From: Rhodospirillales bacterium
GTDB taxonomy: Bacteria; Pseudomonadota; Alphaproteobacteria; Rhodospirillales; Casp-alpha2
DNA: 36,257 nucleotides
Direction: 5' to 3'
Assembly (NCBI GenBank): GCA_021775095.1
Contig: JAJFII010000082.1
Span: forward strand, 1-36,257
The translations under genes were made by a program, and so were the position numbers. The notes under the pieces were generated by a model. It did no database searches and was not told the origin of the DNA. It saw only the letters and a list, made by a program, of their open reading frames with translations. Positions 6,861 to 17,135 of the stretch are shown here, one piece after another; position 1 is the stretch's first letter, and every line of letters starts with the position of its first letter.

Positions 6861-7811
6861 CTATTTTTGCAATGTCGCCAATTGAGTTCCAGTCTTAAAA
6901 GCAGACTGCGGCACCATTGCAAATTGCCATTCAGACGGGTTCACGCGGATTGCCCAGGTATCTGGAAACCCGTCCCGGGCCAGTGCCCGGTGAAGGCGTT
7001 TTTCACGTCCTCTGGGAACCGGACCAACGACGACCCGATAGACAACAGCCCCACCCAGCCGCGCATTCAACACGGCAGGCGACAACTTTTTATTCCTGCG
7101 CACCAAACGACGTGCGTTCTTTGGATTACGAAAACTTCCGATAACAAAATAGATACCCTTTGTCGGGGCCTTTTGAGAGCGATGTTTTTGCCTTGGGTTT
7201 TCCGTTGCTACCCGGGCTGATTGGGTCCGCACAGGCAAGGTGCTCAATCGCACCAGAGGGCCACTTTGCGCCGGCGCAACAAATAACTTTTGAACAGCCG
7301 GTTTGGTGCTTACCGGAATCGCGGTAACAGGCATCACCGGCGCCGCACGCAGGGCATGGGAATTGACGACCCCTTTGGGTTCAGCTGACGCTCCCGTCGA
7401 TTTATCCGCCCAGGCCGCCCGTAGGGCATGTGTGGGAACCGCCCGAACCCGACGGACATCCGCTGCTGGACCGGGGCTCGACAGGTCGTCATCCGCTCTG
7501 TCGCCGACCGGTGAAGCAATCGCGATAGGTGCGGTCTCCGTTAGACCGGTTGTCGCCGACGGTGGCGCGACGGTGCCAGCAAGCAACACATCTGAATCGT
7601 CAAGATCACGACACATCTCGCCTTCCGTAACACCGCGCCAAACGGCACAGTCTTGTTGGGCAATCATCGATATTCCGTGATCTGTGACAGATTTTTGGGT
7701 TGTCAGTACGGATATACCGTCCAATGCCCAAGACGCAATTTGCAAGGGAACGGGCAGAGCACAGCCGCCCAATGCAATCACGCTCAGTCCCAGGGTCGCT
7801 ATTCTATACAT
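6861..7811 (-). CDS. Lipoprotein with C-terminal SPOR domain
   Basis: With the ATG at 7811 (GAGA eight bases upstream; the longer TTG start at 7823 is less likely) the product has 316 residues. A lipoprotein signal with lipobox ALGGC ends near residue 17. Residues about 18-65 form a conserved-looking block (PLQIASWALDG, VTDHGISM, DCAVWRG, CRD). Residues about 70-220 are low-complexity, Ala/Pro/Thr-rich linker. The last ~85 residues, starting GIYFVIGSF with RVVVGPV and a closing IRV-type strand, form a SPOR domain. SPOR domains bind denuded peptidoglycan at septa, so this is probably an envelope protein involved in division or cell-wall remodelling. It converges with the unknown gene 6356-6850. 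Confidence 0.78.
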   Translation of the reverse strand: MYRIATLGLSVIALGGCALPVPLQIASWALDGISVLTTQKSVTDHGISMIAQQDCAVWRGVTEGEMCRDLDDSDVLLAGTVAPPSATTGLTETAPIAIASPVGDRADDDLSSPGPAADVRRVRAVPTHALRAAWADKSTGASAEPKGVVNSHALRAAPVMPVTAIPVSTKPAVQKLFVAPAQSGPLVRLSTLPVRTQSARVATENPRQKHRSQKAPTKGIYFVIGSFRNPKNARRLVRRNKKLSPAVLNARLGGAVVYRVVVGPVPRGREKRLHRALARDGFPDTWAIRVNPSEWQFAMVPQSAFKTGTQLATLQK

Positions 7812-8003
7812 AAAATTTCTCAATTTATTTAATGATATTTTCCGGTATTTGGCTGAAATCTACATCCAAACCCCTTAAATTATCTGTAATTTATATAATT
7901 ATGGTCGAATCAAGGAAATAGACGCAACTTAATAATATTCACGTTTCGTTTCCATTCGTGTCACAAATTCTAATGTCGTTCCGTTGCCTGGCGATTTAAT
8001 CGC

Positions 8004-9824
8004 TTATTTGACCGCATCCACGTTCGGCCCCGACTCCTGTTCGCGTTTTATCTTCGGCAGGTTTAATTTTAAATGTAGTTCCTTGAGATGGCGCTCATCG
8101 GCAACACCAGGGGCACCCATCAGCAGGTCTTCGGCCCGCTGGTTCATGGGGAATGCGATCACTTCACGAATATTTGGTTCATCGGCCAACAGCATAACGA
8201 TACGGTCGATGCCTGGAGCTGAACCGCCGTGGGGCGGTGCGCCATATCGGAAAGCCCGCAACATTCCGCCAAACTTGTCTTCGACAACGTCCGGCCCATA
8301 CCCGGCCATGCCAAAGGCTTTGATCATAATCTCTGGCCGGTGGTTCCGAATGGCGCCGGATGACAACTCTATTCCGTTACAAACAATGTCATATTGGTAA
8401 GCCAGAATATCCAGCGGGTCCATTGTTTCCAAGGCTTCCAAGCCACCCTGCGGCATGGAAAACGGGTTGTGAGAAAATTCGATCTGACCGCTATCCTCAT
8501 CCATTTCGAACATTGGATAATCGACGATCCAGCAAAAATCAAACCGCTCCTTGGCGCGTATATCCAGTTCGTCGCAAATCCGCTCGCGGGCAACACCGGC
8601 AAACTTTTCTGCGTCTTTTTGTTTGCCACAAACAAAAAATACGGCGTCCCCGTCCTTGGCGCCGGAGATTTCCTTGATCGTCAAAATACGCTCCGCTTCG
8701 AGGTTTTTGGCAATCGGTCCCTTGGCGACGCCGTCCGCCCCAAAGACAATATAACCGAGTCCTCCAGCACCTTCGTCACGGGCCCAATCGTTTAATTTAT
8801 CAAAAAAACTACGCGGTCGGTCGGCGGCACCCGGGGCCGGCACGGCACGAACAATGCAACCCTGTCCAACCAACTTCGAAAACAATCCAAAACCCGAATC
8901 ACGGTAGGCATCTGATACATCAGAAATGACGATTGGATTGCGCAAATCCGGTTTGTCGGAGCCGTATTTAAGCATCGATTCTGAATAGGCGATGCGCGGA
9001 AAGGCCCCTTTAGTGACTTCCCGGCCATTTGCAAATTCCGCAAATACGCCAGATAAAACCGGCTCAAGGGCTGCAAACACATCCTCTTGCTCAACAAACG
9101 CCATTTCCAGATCGAGTTGATAAAACTCCCCCGGCGACCGGTCGGCGCGTGCATCCTCGTCGCGAAAACATGGGGCAATTTGAAAATACTTGTCAAAACC
9201 CGACACCATCAACAACTGTTTGAATTGTTGAGGTGCCTGCGGCAAGGCATAAAATTGACCTGGATGGTGGCGCGACGGGACCAGGTAATCGCGCGCCCCT
9301 TCCGGCGAAGACGCGGTTAAAATCGGCGTCTGGATTTCAAGAAACCCCTGGTCGGTCATGCGCCGGCGAATTGACGAAATAACCGCCGATCGCAGCATGA
9401 TGTTGGCGTGTACCTTTTCCCGACGCAAATCCAGAAACCGGTAACGAAGGCGCACCTCTTCACCAAAATCGGCATCGCCTGCAACCTGCATGGGCAAAAC
9501 ATCGGCCGCACTTTCCACCGTAATTTCGTCAATACGCACTTCGACTTCGCCGGTCGGCAAATTGCGATTGATGGTTTCATCTGAACGTTTTACGACCGGC
9601 CCAGTTACCGTAATGACGCTTTCCGGACGGGCCTTTTCTACCGTTTCAAACAGCGGGCTGGAAATATCAATGACACATTGGGTCAGCCCGTAATGATCCC
9701 GCAGATCGACAAAAACCAAATTTCCGTGGTCGCGTTTACGATGGATCCAACCCGAAAGCCGAACCAGGGTGTCGGTGTCTGTAGAACGAATTTCCGCGCA
9801 GTTATGTGATCTGAATGAATGCAT
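8004..9824 (-). CDS. aspS: Aspartyl-tRNA synthetase (probably non-discriminating)
   Basis: A 606-residue class II synthetase of bacterial length. The N-terminal OB-fold anticodon-binding domain (about 1-110, [19 protein letters not shown]) is followed by the catalytic core with motif 2 ([16 protein letters not shown], about residue 220) and motif 3 ([12 protein letters not shown], about residue 550). The bacterial GAD insertion lies between them. It charges tRNA-Asp. In alphaproteobacteria this form commonly also mischarges tRNA-Asn, to be corrected by GatCAB, but that cannot be read from the motifs here. The ATG has AAGAG just upstream. Immediately after the stop is a 5-bp hairpin (7991-8003) without a T-tract. 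It is divergent from rnd with a 529-base spacer. Confidence 0.96.
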   Translation of the reverse strand: MHSFRSHNCAEIRSTDTDTLVRLSGWIHRKRDHGNLVFVDLRDHYGLTQCVIDISSPLFETVEKARPESVITVTGPVVKRSDETINRNLPTGEVEVRIDEITVESAADVLPMQVAGDADFGEEVRLRYRFLDLRREKVHANIMLRSAVISSIRRRMTDQGFLEIQTPILTASSPEGARDYLVPSRHHPGQFYALPQAPQQFKQLLMVSGFDKYFQIAPCFRDEDARADRSPGEFYQLDLEMAFVEQEDVFAALEPVLSGVFAEFANGREVTKGAFPRIAYSESMLKYGSDKPDLRNPIVISDVSDAYRDSGFGLFSKLVGQGCIVRAVPAPGAADRPRSFFDKLNDWARDEGAGGLGYIVFGADGVAKGPIAKNLEAERILTIKEISGAKDGDAVFFVCGKQKDAEKFAGVARERICDELDIRAKERFDFCWIVDYPMFEMDEDSGQIEFSHNPFSMPQGGLEALETMDPLDILAYQYDIVCNGIELSSGAIRNHRPEIMIKAFGMAGYGPDVVEDKFGGMLRAFRYGAPPHGGSAPGIDRIVMLLADEPNIREVIAFPMNQRAEDLLMGAPGVADERHLKELHLKLNLPKIKREQESGPNVDAVK

Positions 9825-10353
9825 AATCTCTTCGCGGCGTCCTAGACGTCAAGTCTATTTCACCGTCCTTTGAATTAACGGTTACGATTGGCTTTATTCC
9901 CATAAAAACGAACAAAGGCCGCGTTTGTTTACACCATTTCGGCGGGGATTAAAGGTTTGTTTTACCTAATATCCGTCATTATGCAATTGAACGAACCTTT
10001 TATTTCCCTGACCGTCCGAATTAGGCGTCAAAGGCCAACACTTCGGCGGAGTTTCGGGATTCCTGCAGGCCCTTGCATTCACATCAATTAACAGCGTTGA
10101 TATTTGCTGTTCATCTTCCTGCAAAACCGGCCCCATATAGTCTCCCCATGCGATACTTACATCGTCTGAAAGATTTTAGGTCTTTCGCCGGTCCGGGTGT
10201 GAAATATTCGCCCCCAACGATAGCTACATACCTGGACCGGCACCCAATTTCCCAAAACATTCAAGCCCGCATTTACCGCCCTATCTTTGGCCAGCCGTCT
10301 CTGCAACGACTTAGTGCATTGACTGTTCTGCCAATGCCCTTTACGTCCCTAGG
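9825..10353. other. aspS-rnd divergent spacer, no gene seen
   Basis: This 529-base stretch separates two divergent genes and should hold both promoters. Open frames exist (for example 10073-10363) but have no ribosome site, domain or plausible composition. The only structure noted is a weak hairpin, AACAGC/GCTGTT (10090-10095 with 10106-10111). No tRNA or recognised riboswitch is visible. Confidence 0.5.
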
Positions 10354-11514
10354 ATGCCGTTAATTTCCGACAATAGTGCTCTTCAGACTTTTTGTGACCG
10401 ACTTACCGGTGTCGATTATGTAACCGTCGACACGGAATTTTTGCGCGAAAAGACCTATTGGCCACAATTGTGTTTGGTACAAATTGCCAGCGATGATGAT
10501 GCGGCGGTTATTGATGCCCTTGCGCCCGGCATTGATTTACAACCCGTCTTTGATATCCTAAGTGACCCCAAAATTCTGAAAGTTTTTCATGCGGCACGCC
10601 AGGACATGGAAATATTCTATCACATGATGGGGTATTTGCCGGCACCGATTTTCGATACGCAAATTGCCGCCATGGTTTGCGGTTTTGGCGACTCAGTTGG
10701 TTATGAACAATTGGTAGCAAAATTGGTGAAGGCCCAGGTCGATAAAAGTTCACGGTTCACGGATTGGTCATTGCGCCCCTTAAGTGACAAACAAATCGAT
10801 TATGCCTTGTCCGACGTCACCCACCTGCGCGTCGCCTACAAAAAGCTGGCAAAAAGCCTGGAAACCAATGGACGGACCACCTGGACCGAACAGGAGATGG
10901 CGATTCTGAACCGCCCGGAAACCTATGACGGGAACCCAGACAATGCCTTCAGACGGATCAAGGCACGGGCCAAAACCACCCGGTTCCTGGCCATCCTCCG
11001 CGAATTATCGGCCTGGCGCGAAAGAGAAGCACAACGGCGTGATGTTCCCCGCAACCGGGTCCTGCGCGACGAGGCCCTGGTTGAAATTGCTCACCACACA
11101 CCAAGTAGTGTTAATGATCTCTCGCGGACCCGGGGACTTGGTGCCAAAACGGCCGAAGGACGCTACGGACAGGAACTGCTGGAAGCCGTCTCCCGGGGGA
11201 ACGCGGTTCCCAAGGACCAATGCCCCGAAATCAGAGAAAAACCAGACATGCCCAGAGGCATTGGTCCGATTACCGACATGCTGAAGGTTCTTTTGAAACT
11301 AAAATGTGCCAGCTCAGACGTTGCCCCAAAGCTGATTACCTCCAGCGCTGACATCGAATTGATAGCGGCGTTCGGAGAAAACGCCGATGTTGCCGCATTA
11401 AAAGGTTGGCGGCGTGAAATGTTTGGCGAAGATGCCCTCAAAATACGTTCTGGCGAGTTCGGCCTGGCGGTTCGTGGCAACAAACTGGTCTTGGCCGAAT
11501 TGAAGGTGGATTAA
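10354..11514 (+). CDS. rnd: Ribonuclease D
   Basis: A 386-residue DEDDy 3'-5' exoribonuclease that trims tRNA and other stable RNA 3' ends. The catalytic set is visible: Asp26 and Glu28 in VDTEFL, Asp84 in ARQDME, and Tyr150 with Asp154 in DYALSDVTHL. The exonuclease domain covers about 1-170. An HRDC domain follows at about 205-290 (LSAWREREAQRRDVPRNRVLRDE is its start), and a second HRDC-like region occupies the C-terminus. The ATG at 10354 is the natural family start, but its Shine-Dalgarno sequence is poor (TAGG directly adjacent). It is convergent with ppx, with only five bases between the stops. Confidence 0.93.
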   Translation: MPLISDNSALQTFCDRLTGVDYVTVDTEFLREKTYWPQLCLVQIASDDDAAVIDALAPGIDLQPVFDILSDPKILKVFHAARQDMEIFYHMMGYLPAPIFDTQIAAMVCGFGDSVGYEQLVAKLVKAQVDKSSRFTDWSLRPLSDKQIDYALSDVTHLRVAYKKLAKSLETNGRTTWTEQEMAILNRPETYDGNPDNAFRRIKARAKTTRFLAILRELSAWREREAQRRDVPRNRVLRDEALVEIAHHTPSSVNDLSRTRGLGAKTAEGRYGQELLEAVSRGNAVPKDQCPEIREKPDMPRGIGPITDMLKVLLKLKCASSDVAPKLITSSADIELIAAFGENADVAALKGWRREMFGEDALKIRSGEFGLAVRGNKLVLAELKVD

Positions 11515-11519
11515 CCGTC

Positions 11520-13055
11520 TTATTCAATAACTGCTGTTCGATCCAGGGATCGGGCCAGGGTATTTAACCGTCGTACCACGGCATCACCTGAATAAATTTC
11601 CCTGTCCCCCACATTCCCTTCTGGCAGTTTCAGACGCAGGACTTTGTCGTCGAGAACAAACCGTGAGCGAGACAAGAGTCCCGGTGCCGACCCCGATACG
11701 GAATGGGCAAGCCGAAGCGCCAGGCCGGTTATGTTTGCGTGTCCAAAATCATAGTCGGTCATCAACGCCGCTACGGATTTAACCAAATTGTTGTCCGGAT
11801 CGCCATTGTAACGAACAAATACCGCCAGGGACAAAAACACCCGATCGGCGTGACTCAAGCCGGCAAATGGCAATCGCAGGGTCCGTAAAAAAGAATGTTC
11901 GGCGCGATAGTCTGGATGTTCACTCCAACCGATATCGGACAGCATGGAGGCGGCCAGTCTTAATCGGCTTTCGGCGTCACGTTTCGGCGGAAACAATGGT
12001 GAAATCCAGTCAAAGATCTCTTGACCAGTAATGGCGAACCGACCTGTCCGTTCGGCCATGGCGGCGCAACCACTGAGCAATGGATCCTGGCTGCTCAGAT
12101 CGGTAGGTAACATATTCAGGAGTTGTCCTTCGCGCATGCTGAAACCGGAAAACACAACTTCCTTTGCCTTGGTTTTTTCCAGCATTGCGCCCAGGATCAT
12201 TGCTGCATAGGGCAGTGTTTTCCGGCGACCCTTGGCGACTCCCGGGATGCCGCTGGTTGTCGACTGACCGAAGTTTCCGATCAGGTGACACAACCGTCTG
12301 GCGTCGGCGCTGTTCAGGGTGTACCCGTCGATCACATGCAGGGGATAGTTCATTTGATCGATAAACACCCGCGCCAAGGCGCGCCATGAACCACCAATGG
12401 CAAAAAGCGTACGCCCTTCCCCCTCGGTCAACCAGGGTTGACCATCGAGCTCTCTGTTGACAATTTGTCGGGCGACAGACATGTCATTTCCGGCGGTTTC
12501 CGGTAGTCGCAGGTGCCCAAGCGGTAAGGACACCGTCCGACCGAAAGTCCCTTCATCCAATTCAACAAAATCGACACTTCCGCCGCCCATATCGACCAGC
12601 ACTCCATCGGCATCCGGAGTTCCACTTAATAAACCAAGAGCCGCCAATTGCGCCTCCTCCGGCCCCGTTGGAATTTGAATGGTCACACCCAGATTGTCTT
12701 CCACACGGGCGACAAATTCAGGGCCGTCCGACGCATCTCGCACGGCCGCTGTTGCCAGCAAATCCATGCGTTCGACACCCATCGACTCCGCCAAACGGAT
12801 GAACCGGGTCAAACTATTAATGGCACATTCCACGCCGTCGGGGTTTAAGCGCCCGGTTGAATGTAACCCGAGCCCCAATTGACAGGGAGATTTTTCGTTG
12901 AAGATCGGAATGGGCAATCGGTTTGGCGTATCATAAACGACCAGACGAACCGTATTTGAACCGATGTCAACGACAGCCATTCGCCCGGTGGTTTTAGGTG
13001 CCGAACGGGAAGGGGAAACAGGTGTCCGAGTATTCATTGATTTTTGCGATCCCAT
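11520..13055 (-). CDS. ppx: Exopolyphosphatase (Ppx/GppA family)
   Basis: A 511-residue ASKHA-fold phosphatase. VVDIGSNTVRLVVYD (about 27-41) is the phosphate-1 loop, ATAAVRDASDGPEF and GPEEAQLAALGLL are the second conserved blocks, and VLVDMGGGSVDFVEL is the phosphate-2 loop. The C-terminal ~180 residues are an HD-like helical domain. It releases orthophosphate from polyphosphate ends, or converts pppGpp to ppGpp. The start ATG directly abuts the TGA of ppk (no gap), a layout that implies translational coupling. A later ATG (13037) is possible because the first 25 residues are Ser/Thr/Pro-rich and precede the fold. It is the last gene of the minus-strand block. Confidence 0.92.
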   Translation of the reverse strand: MGSQKSMNTRTPVSPSRSAPKTTGRMAVVDIGSNTVRLVVYDTPNRLPIPIFNEKSPCQLGLGLHSTGRLNPDGVECAINSLTRFIRLAESMGVERMDLLATAAVRDASDGPEFVARVEDNLGVTIQIPTGPEEAQLAALGLLSGTPDADGVLVDMGGGSVDFVELDEGTFGRTVSLPLGHLRLPETAGNDMSVARQIVNRELDGQPWLTEGEGRTLFAIGGSWRALARVFIDQMNYPLHVIDGYTLNSADARRLCHLIGNFGQSTTSGIPGVAKGRRKTLPYAAMILGAMLEKTKAKEVVFSGFSMREGQLLNMLPTDLSSQDPLLSGCAAMAERTGRFAITGQEIFDWISPLFPPKRDAESRLRLAASMLSDIGWSEHPDYRAEHSFLRTLRLPFAGLSHADRVFLSLAVFVRYNGDPDNNLVKSVAALMTDYDFGHANITGLALRLAHSVSGSAPGLLSRSRFVLDDKVLRLKLPEGNVGDREIYSGDAVVRRLNTLARSLDRTAVIE

Positions 13056-15257
13056 TCATAAGTTAGGCAATTTGGTGGCGTCTTTTTCGTCTCCCTGACC
13101 AGAGCGCGATCTATGGGTCATGAAGTAATCGTGGCTGGAAAACTCTCTTTCATCCACCGAACGGCTGTAACTTCCGTCACCAGACAACGTCCAGCTCTGG
13201 GTCGTATCTTTTATATTCTGAGCCATAACTTCACTCAGAATCTGTCCGTGGACAGTTGGGTTTTCGATCGGAATTAAGGATTCGATCCGCCGATAAAAAT
13301 TTCGCGGCATCCAATCTGCCGAGGTAATGTATACTTTTGCATTTTTTGAAGGCAGGGTTTCTCCATTGGCAAAACAAATGATTCGCGCGTGTTCCAAAAA
13401 ACGCCCAACGATACTTTTAACACGAATATTTTCCGACAATCCCCGAACTCCCGGACGTAAACAACAAATGCCGCGGATAACCAGATCGATCGAGACGCCA
13501 GCCTGTGAAGCCTGGTACAGGGAGTCAATAATACTGGCATCCACCAATGCATTTAGTTTTGCCCAGATCGCTGCCGGTTTTCCAGCACGGGCATTTTCCG
13601 TTTCGGCATTTATACAGGTGACCAGTGTGTCTTTAAGCGTTAACGGGCTGAAAGATATTTTTTCCATGGCGTCCGGTTTTGCGTGACCTGTCATGTAGTT
13701 AAAAATTCTCGCCGCATCCCGGCACAGGGCTTGATCCGATGAAAAGAACGACAGATCCGTATAGGTCTCTGCCGTAATGGGGTGATAATTACCCGTGCCA
13801 AAATGAACGTAAGAGCGCAACCCGCGGGCTTCCCTGCGGACAATCAGGCTTACTTTTGCATGGGTTTTTTTATCCAGAAAGCCATAGACCACCTGGGCGC
13901 CGGCACGCTCTAAATTGCGGGCCCAGCGTAAATTAGCCTCTTCATCAAAACGCGCCTGCAATTCGACCATGGCGGTCACCGATTTTCCGGATTCCGCTGC
14001 CTCTATCAGGGCCGCTACGATTGGTGAATCGTTACTCGTTCGATACAATGTCTGTTTGATTGCAACAACATTAGGGTCGTGGGCGGCTTGTCGCACCAAT
14101 TGGACGACCGTATCAAAACTTTCATAGGGATGGTGGACAACAATATCCTTTTTACTGATTGCGGCAAAAATTTCTCCTCCCAAATCACGAATACGTTCAG
14201 GAAACCGCGCCTTAAATGGTACAAACAATAAATCAGGCCGCTCGTCGACCACCAGTTCTCGGGTATCCGCCAAACCAATTAATCCGTTTATGGCTATGGC
14301 ATCTCCCGGATCAACACGAAGTTCCTCCGAAATCAGCTCTCTCAATTCAACGGGCATTTCTGCATTATAGGTCATTCGGATGACCGACCCGCGGCGACGG
14401 CGTTTCAGGGCGCTTTCAAAGGTTCGAACCAGGTCTTCGGCTTCTTCATCAATTTCCAATTCGCTGTCACGCAGAACGCGGAAACAACCGGATTGTCGAA
14501 TTTCGTAGTTTGGGAACAATCGATCCAAAAACAAATCAATGACGGCCTCCAAACAAATGAACCGGATACGCTCACCGGGAAGCCGGATGAACCGCTGTAA
14601 TAGACTTGGGATTGGCAGGAGCGCCCGCAAACTTTCATCCGTACCTTCCTGGGTCAAAAGGTAAACCATACAGAAGCCAAAATTTGGGATAAACGGAAAG
14701 GGATGGGTTGGGTTGGTGGCGATCGGGGTCAGCACGGGGAAGATATGATCGATAAAATGACTAGCCAGCCACTCGCGATCTTCCCTACTCACGCCTTCGG
14801 CAACCTCAAGAACGTCGATACCGGATTCCGAGAGCTGACCATGCAGGGATTGCCAACATATACCCTGTTCAGCCAATAATTTTGCCGCGTCAGCCCGGAC
14901 CACATCCAATTGATTTTGCGGTGATCGCCCGTCATCACTTTCGGTTTTTACACCAGCCAGAACCTGGCCACGCAATCCGGCGACACGAACCATATAAAAT
15001 TCGTTTAGATTGGACGCGGAGATAGATAGAAATCGCAGACGTTCCAGCAAGGGGTGTTTCAGGTTATAGGCTTCTTCCAGGACCCGTCGATTAAAACTTA
15101 ACCAAGATAGTTCCCGATTGATAAACCGGGTCGGCAGTGTCCCAAAATCGTCCGGGCCTATCGACGCCGTAAGGTCTATGGGAGCGTCTATATTTGCCCC
15201 AATATCAAATAATTCGGGTTTTTTCATGGGCTCGGGGTTTTGGTGATCAGAGTTCAT
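13056..15257 (-). CDS. ppk: Polyphosphate kinase 1
   Basis: A 733-residue PPK1 that builds polyphosphate from ATP reversibly. The N-terminal domain opens with RFINRELSWLSFNRRVLEEA. The two catalytic phospholipase-D-like domains contain the histidines expected for autophosphorylation, in KKTHAKVSLIVRRE and in RSYVHFGTGNYHP. I placed the start at the ATG 15255-15257; a TTG two codons earlier is possible. The Shine-Dalgarno sequence is weak either way. The stop TGA touches the ppx ATG, so kinase and phosphatase are made from one message. A 124-base spacer separates it from hdaA and may contain an extra promoter. Confidence 0.95.
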   Translation of the reverse strand: MNSDHQNPEPMKKPELFDIGANIDAPIDLTASIGPDDFGTLPTRFINRELSWLSFNRRVLEEAYNLKHPLLERLRFLSISASNLNEFYMVRVAGLRGQVLAGVKTESDDGRSPQNQLDVVRADAAKLLAEQGICWQSLHGQLSESGIDVLEVAEGVSREDREWLASHFIDHIFPVLTPIATNPTHPFPFIPNFGFCMVYLLTQEGTDESLRALLPIPSLLQRFIRLPGERIRFICLEAVIDLFLDRLFPNYEIRQSGCFRVLRDSELEIDEEAEDLVRTFESALKRRRRGSVIRMTYNAEMPVELRELISEELRVDPGDAIAINGLIGLADTRELVVDERPDLLFVPFKARFPERIRDLGGEIFAAISKKDIVVHHPYESFDTVVQLVRQAAHDPNVVAIKQTLYRTSNDSPIVAALIEAAESGKSVTAMVELQARFDEEANLRWARNLERAGAQVVYGFLDKKTHAKVSLIVRREARGLRSYVHFGTGNYHPITAETYTDLSFFSSDQALCRDAARIFNYMTGHAKPDAMEKISFSPLTLKDTLVTCINAETENARAGKPAAIWAKLNALVDASIIDSLYQASQAGVSIDLVIRGICCLRPGVRGLSENIRVKSIVGRFLEHARIICFANGETLPSKNAKVYITSADWMPRNFYRRIESLIPIENPTVHGQILSEVMAQNIKDTTQSWTLSGDGSYSRSVDEREFSSHDYFMTHRSRSGQGDEKDATKLPNL

Positions 15258-15381
15258 TGTCAAATCTTAACGCATGTCCATTGGTAAATGCAGTGAAGGG
15301 TCGCTCATCCTTAGCGGGGCTTCATATCTTTTTGCTGTTTCCGTCAAGTCCCTGTTATCTGCTGTTATCTGACCGCTGGCG

Positions 15382-16065
15382 TCAGTTGGTATCTTCCTGT
15401 TCGATGATCTGCAAGGCCCGTTTTATCAGCGCGATGGTAATCCGCTTCTGTTCGCGCAGGGCAAGTTGATCGGTCGTTGCAACAAGCTTTCGGATTGCTA
15501 AAAAGGACCGCTCCATGCGGCTTACCGCGTAGCCAATAGCGTCATCAGACACGTGAACCTGACGATCAACAAACATCTTAACCAGCAGGGCGGAGATCAA
15601 GGTATCGGCAGGCGGCCCGATCTCGACCGTCAAAGCCGCATGCAGTCGTGACCGCAGGTCTGGCAGTGCCATCGGCCAGCGCCCCGGTGCCAGCCGCGAC
15701 GTTATCAGCATCCGGTGCCCAGCCTCTTTCACGACATTATACAGATGTAAAAAGGATTCCTCGTGTTCGGCACTCAGCCCGCCCGCCATGTCCTCGACAA
15801 TTACATCTTGGCTCAGGTTCGCGGCAATCGTTTCCAGCTCATCAAGTGAGACAAGACGGGCATTTGATTTTATCGCGAATACTGCAGCCAAGTGGGTTTT
15901 TCCCGATCCCGGCGGCCCGATAATAACCAAAGCTGGCGCTGGCCAATTTGGCCAAATATCGATCCACTCAACGGCTTCACGATTGCTATCAGATACCAGA
16001 AAGTCGTCTCCGGTAAGCGCCACACGATGCTCAAAATTTAAGATCAGTTGTCGTTTAAGGTTCAT
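15382..16065 (-). CDS. hdaA: DnaA-related replication regulator HdaA
   Basis: A 227-residue DnaA-like AAA+ protein lacking the DNA-binding domain IV. The N-terminus has a beta-clamp binding motif QLILNF (6-11), as in Hda. The Walker A loop GPPGSGKT covers 50-57. The Walker B region reads VIVEDMAGG, and an arginine-rich sensor follows (LRSRLHAAL). Hda proteins dock on the DNA-loaded sliding clamp and stimulate ATP hydrolysis by DnaA, limiting re-initiation. The start ATG overlaps the perM stop as ATGA. The order perM-hdaA-ppk-ppx is one I know as recurrent in Rhodospirillales-type genomes. Confidence 0.9.
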   Translation of the reverse strand: MNLKRQLILNFEHRVALTGDDFLVSDSNREAVEWIDIWPNWPAPALVIIGPPGSGKTHLAAVFAIKSNARLVSLDELETIAANLSQDVIVEDMAGGLSAEHEESFLHLYNVVKEAGHRMLITSRLAPGRWPMALPDLRSRLHAALTVEIGPPADTLISALLVKMFVDRQVHVSDDAIGYAVSRMERSFLAIRKLVATTDQLALREQKRITIALIKRALQIIEQEDTN

Positions 16066-17135
16066 TCAGATCGGCCTTCGACTTTGCCCGAATAGAGGTC
16101 GCTTTCCAAATAGCGGGCCAAAGCAAATCGAACCAACACACCGATCACTGCGGCCGTAGGTATGGCGATCAGAACGCCGGTAAACCCCAAAAGCGCGCCG
16201 CCGGCCAACAGCGCGAAAATGATCCAAACCGGATGTAATCCGACTCGATCACCGACAAGTTTAGGGGTCAGAAGATAACTTTCAAGGGTTTGGCCAATTA
16301 AAAAGACGCCGGCAACGGTGGCGATCATTGTCCATTCGGAAAATTGGACCAGGGCAATTCCAACACCGATGATCATACCGACCGACGCGCCCAGGTAGGG
16401 AATGAAGGAAATCAATCCGGCACCCAAGCCAACCAATAATCCCGATTTAAGTCCGATCACCGTAAGACTGATGCCGTAAAGTGCCGCCAACACCAGGCAA
16501 ACGGACGATTGGCCTCGGACAAAGCCAGCAATGGTCGCATCAATCGCCAGAATTTGCTGTCGCAGAGTTGGCGCTGAACCCCGTGGCAGCCAGGTATCGA
16601 CCTTTGCCGTGATCAGATCCCAATCGCGAAGCAAATAAAAAGCCACAATGGGCGTAATCAGAACCAGTGAAAGGACATTAAATACCGCCACTCCACCGCT
16701 CCAAACCCCAGCCAGAAGCCGGGTGACCCAGCTGGCAATTTTCCCTGCATAGGTACCAATAACAGCACGCACTTTGTCCATTGCTTCAGGCGGCAAATCG
16801 GCCCGCAGTTGCTCGAGATAAGGTTGCACCTGGATTTGAACAGCCTCAATAATGCGCGGCACCAAACGGGCAAATTCAATAATTTGCTCCTGCAACAAAG
16901 GTATCACCAACAATACAAGAGACAGGCTCGCTATGAAAAACGCCAGCAGAATAACGCAGGTCGCGAGATTTCTTGACAATCCTTTTTCTTCGAGGCGGTC
17001 GGCAACCGGGTCAAGAAAATATGCAATGGCCATACCGACGACAAAGGGCAGCAGGATGGAACTCAGCACATGCAACAAAGTGCCAAACACCAAAATGCCG
17101 GAAATCCAAAACAACGTCTTCCTGTCTCTACTCAT
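16062..17135 (-). CDS. perM: AI-2E family transporter (PerM-like permease)
   Basis: A 357-residue integral membrane protein with about eight hydrophobic segments. The last third holds the signature stretch GLGAGLISFIPYLGASVG and the following GQTLESYLLTPKLVGDRVGLHPVW, which are diagnostic of the AI-2E/PerM family. Members have been linked to export of signalling molecules or to ion/proton exchange; the substrate here is unknown. The ATG start overlaps the stop of the phosphatidyltransferase gene as ATGA, and its own stop overlaps the hdaA start the same way, so the three genes are certainly co-translated from one message. Confidence 0.9.
   Translation of the reverse strand: MSRDRKTLFWISGILVFGTLLHVLSSILLPFVVGMAIAYFLDPVADRLEEKGLSRNLATCVILLAFFIASLSLVLLVIPLLQEQIIEFARLVPRIIEAVQIQVQPYLEQLRADLPPEAMDKVRAVIGTYAGKIASWVTRLLAGVWSGGVAVFNVLSLVLITPIVAFYLLRDWDLITAKVDTWLPRGSAPTLRQQILAIDATIAGFVRGQSSVCLVLAALYGISLTVIGLKSGLLVGLGAGLISFIPYLGASVGMIIGVGIALVQFSEWTMIATVAGVFLIGQTLESYLLTPKLVGDRVGLHPVWIIFALLAGGALLGFTGVLIAIPTAAVIGVLVRFALARYLESDLYSGKVEGRSE

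Noticed and set aside
7991-8003. Hairpin directly after the aspS stop as a terminator
   Set aside because: The stem is only 5 bp of mixed GC, and no T-tract follows on the minus strand.
10073-10363. Open frame of 96 codons before rnd
   Set aside because: No ribosome site, implausible composition, and it overlaps the rnd start in another frame.
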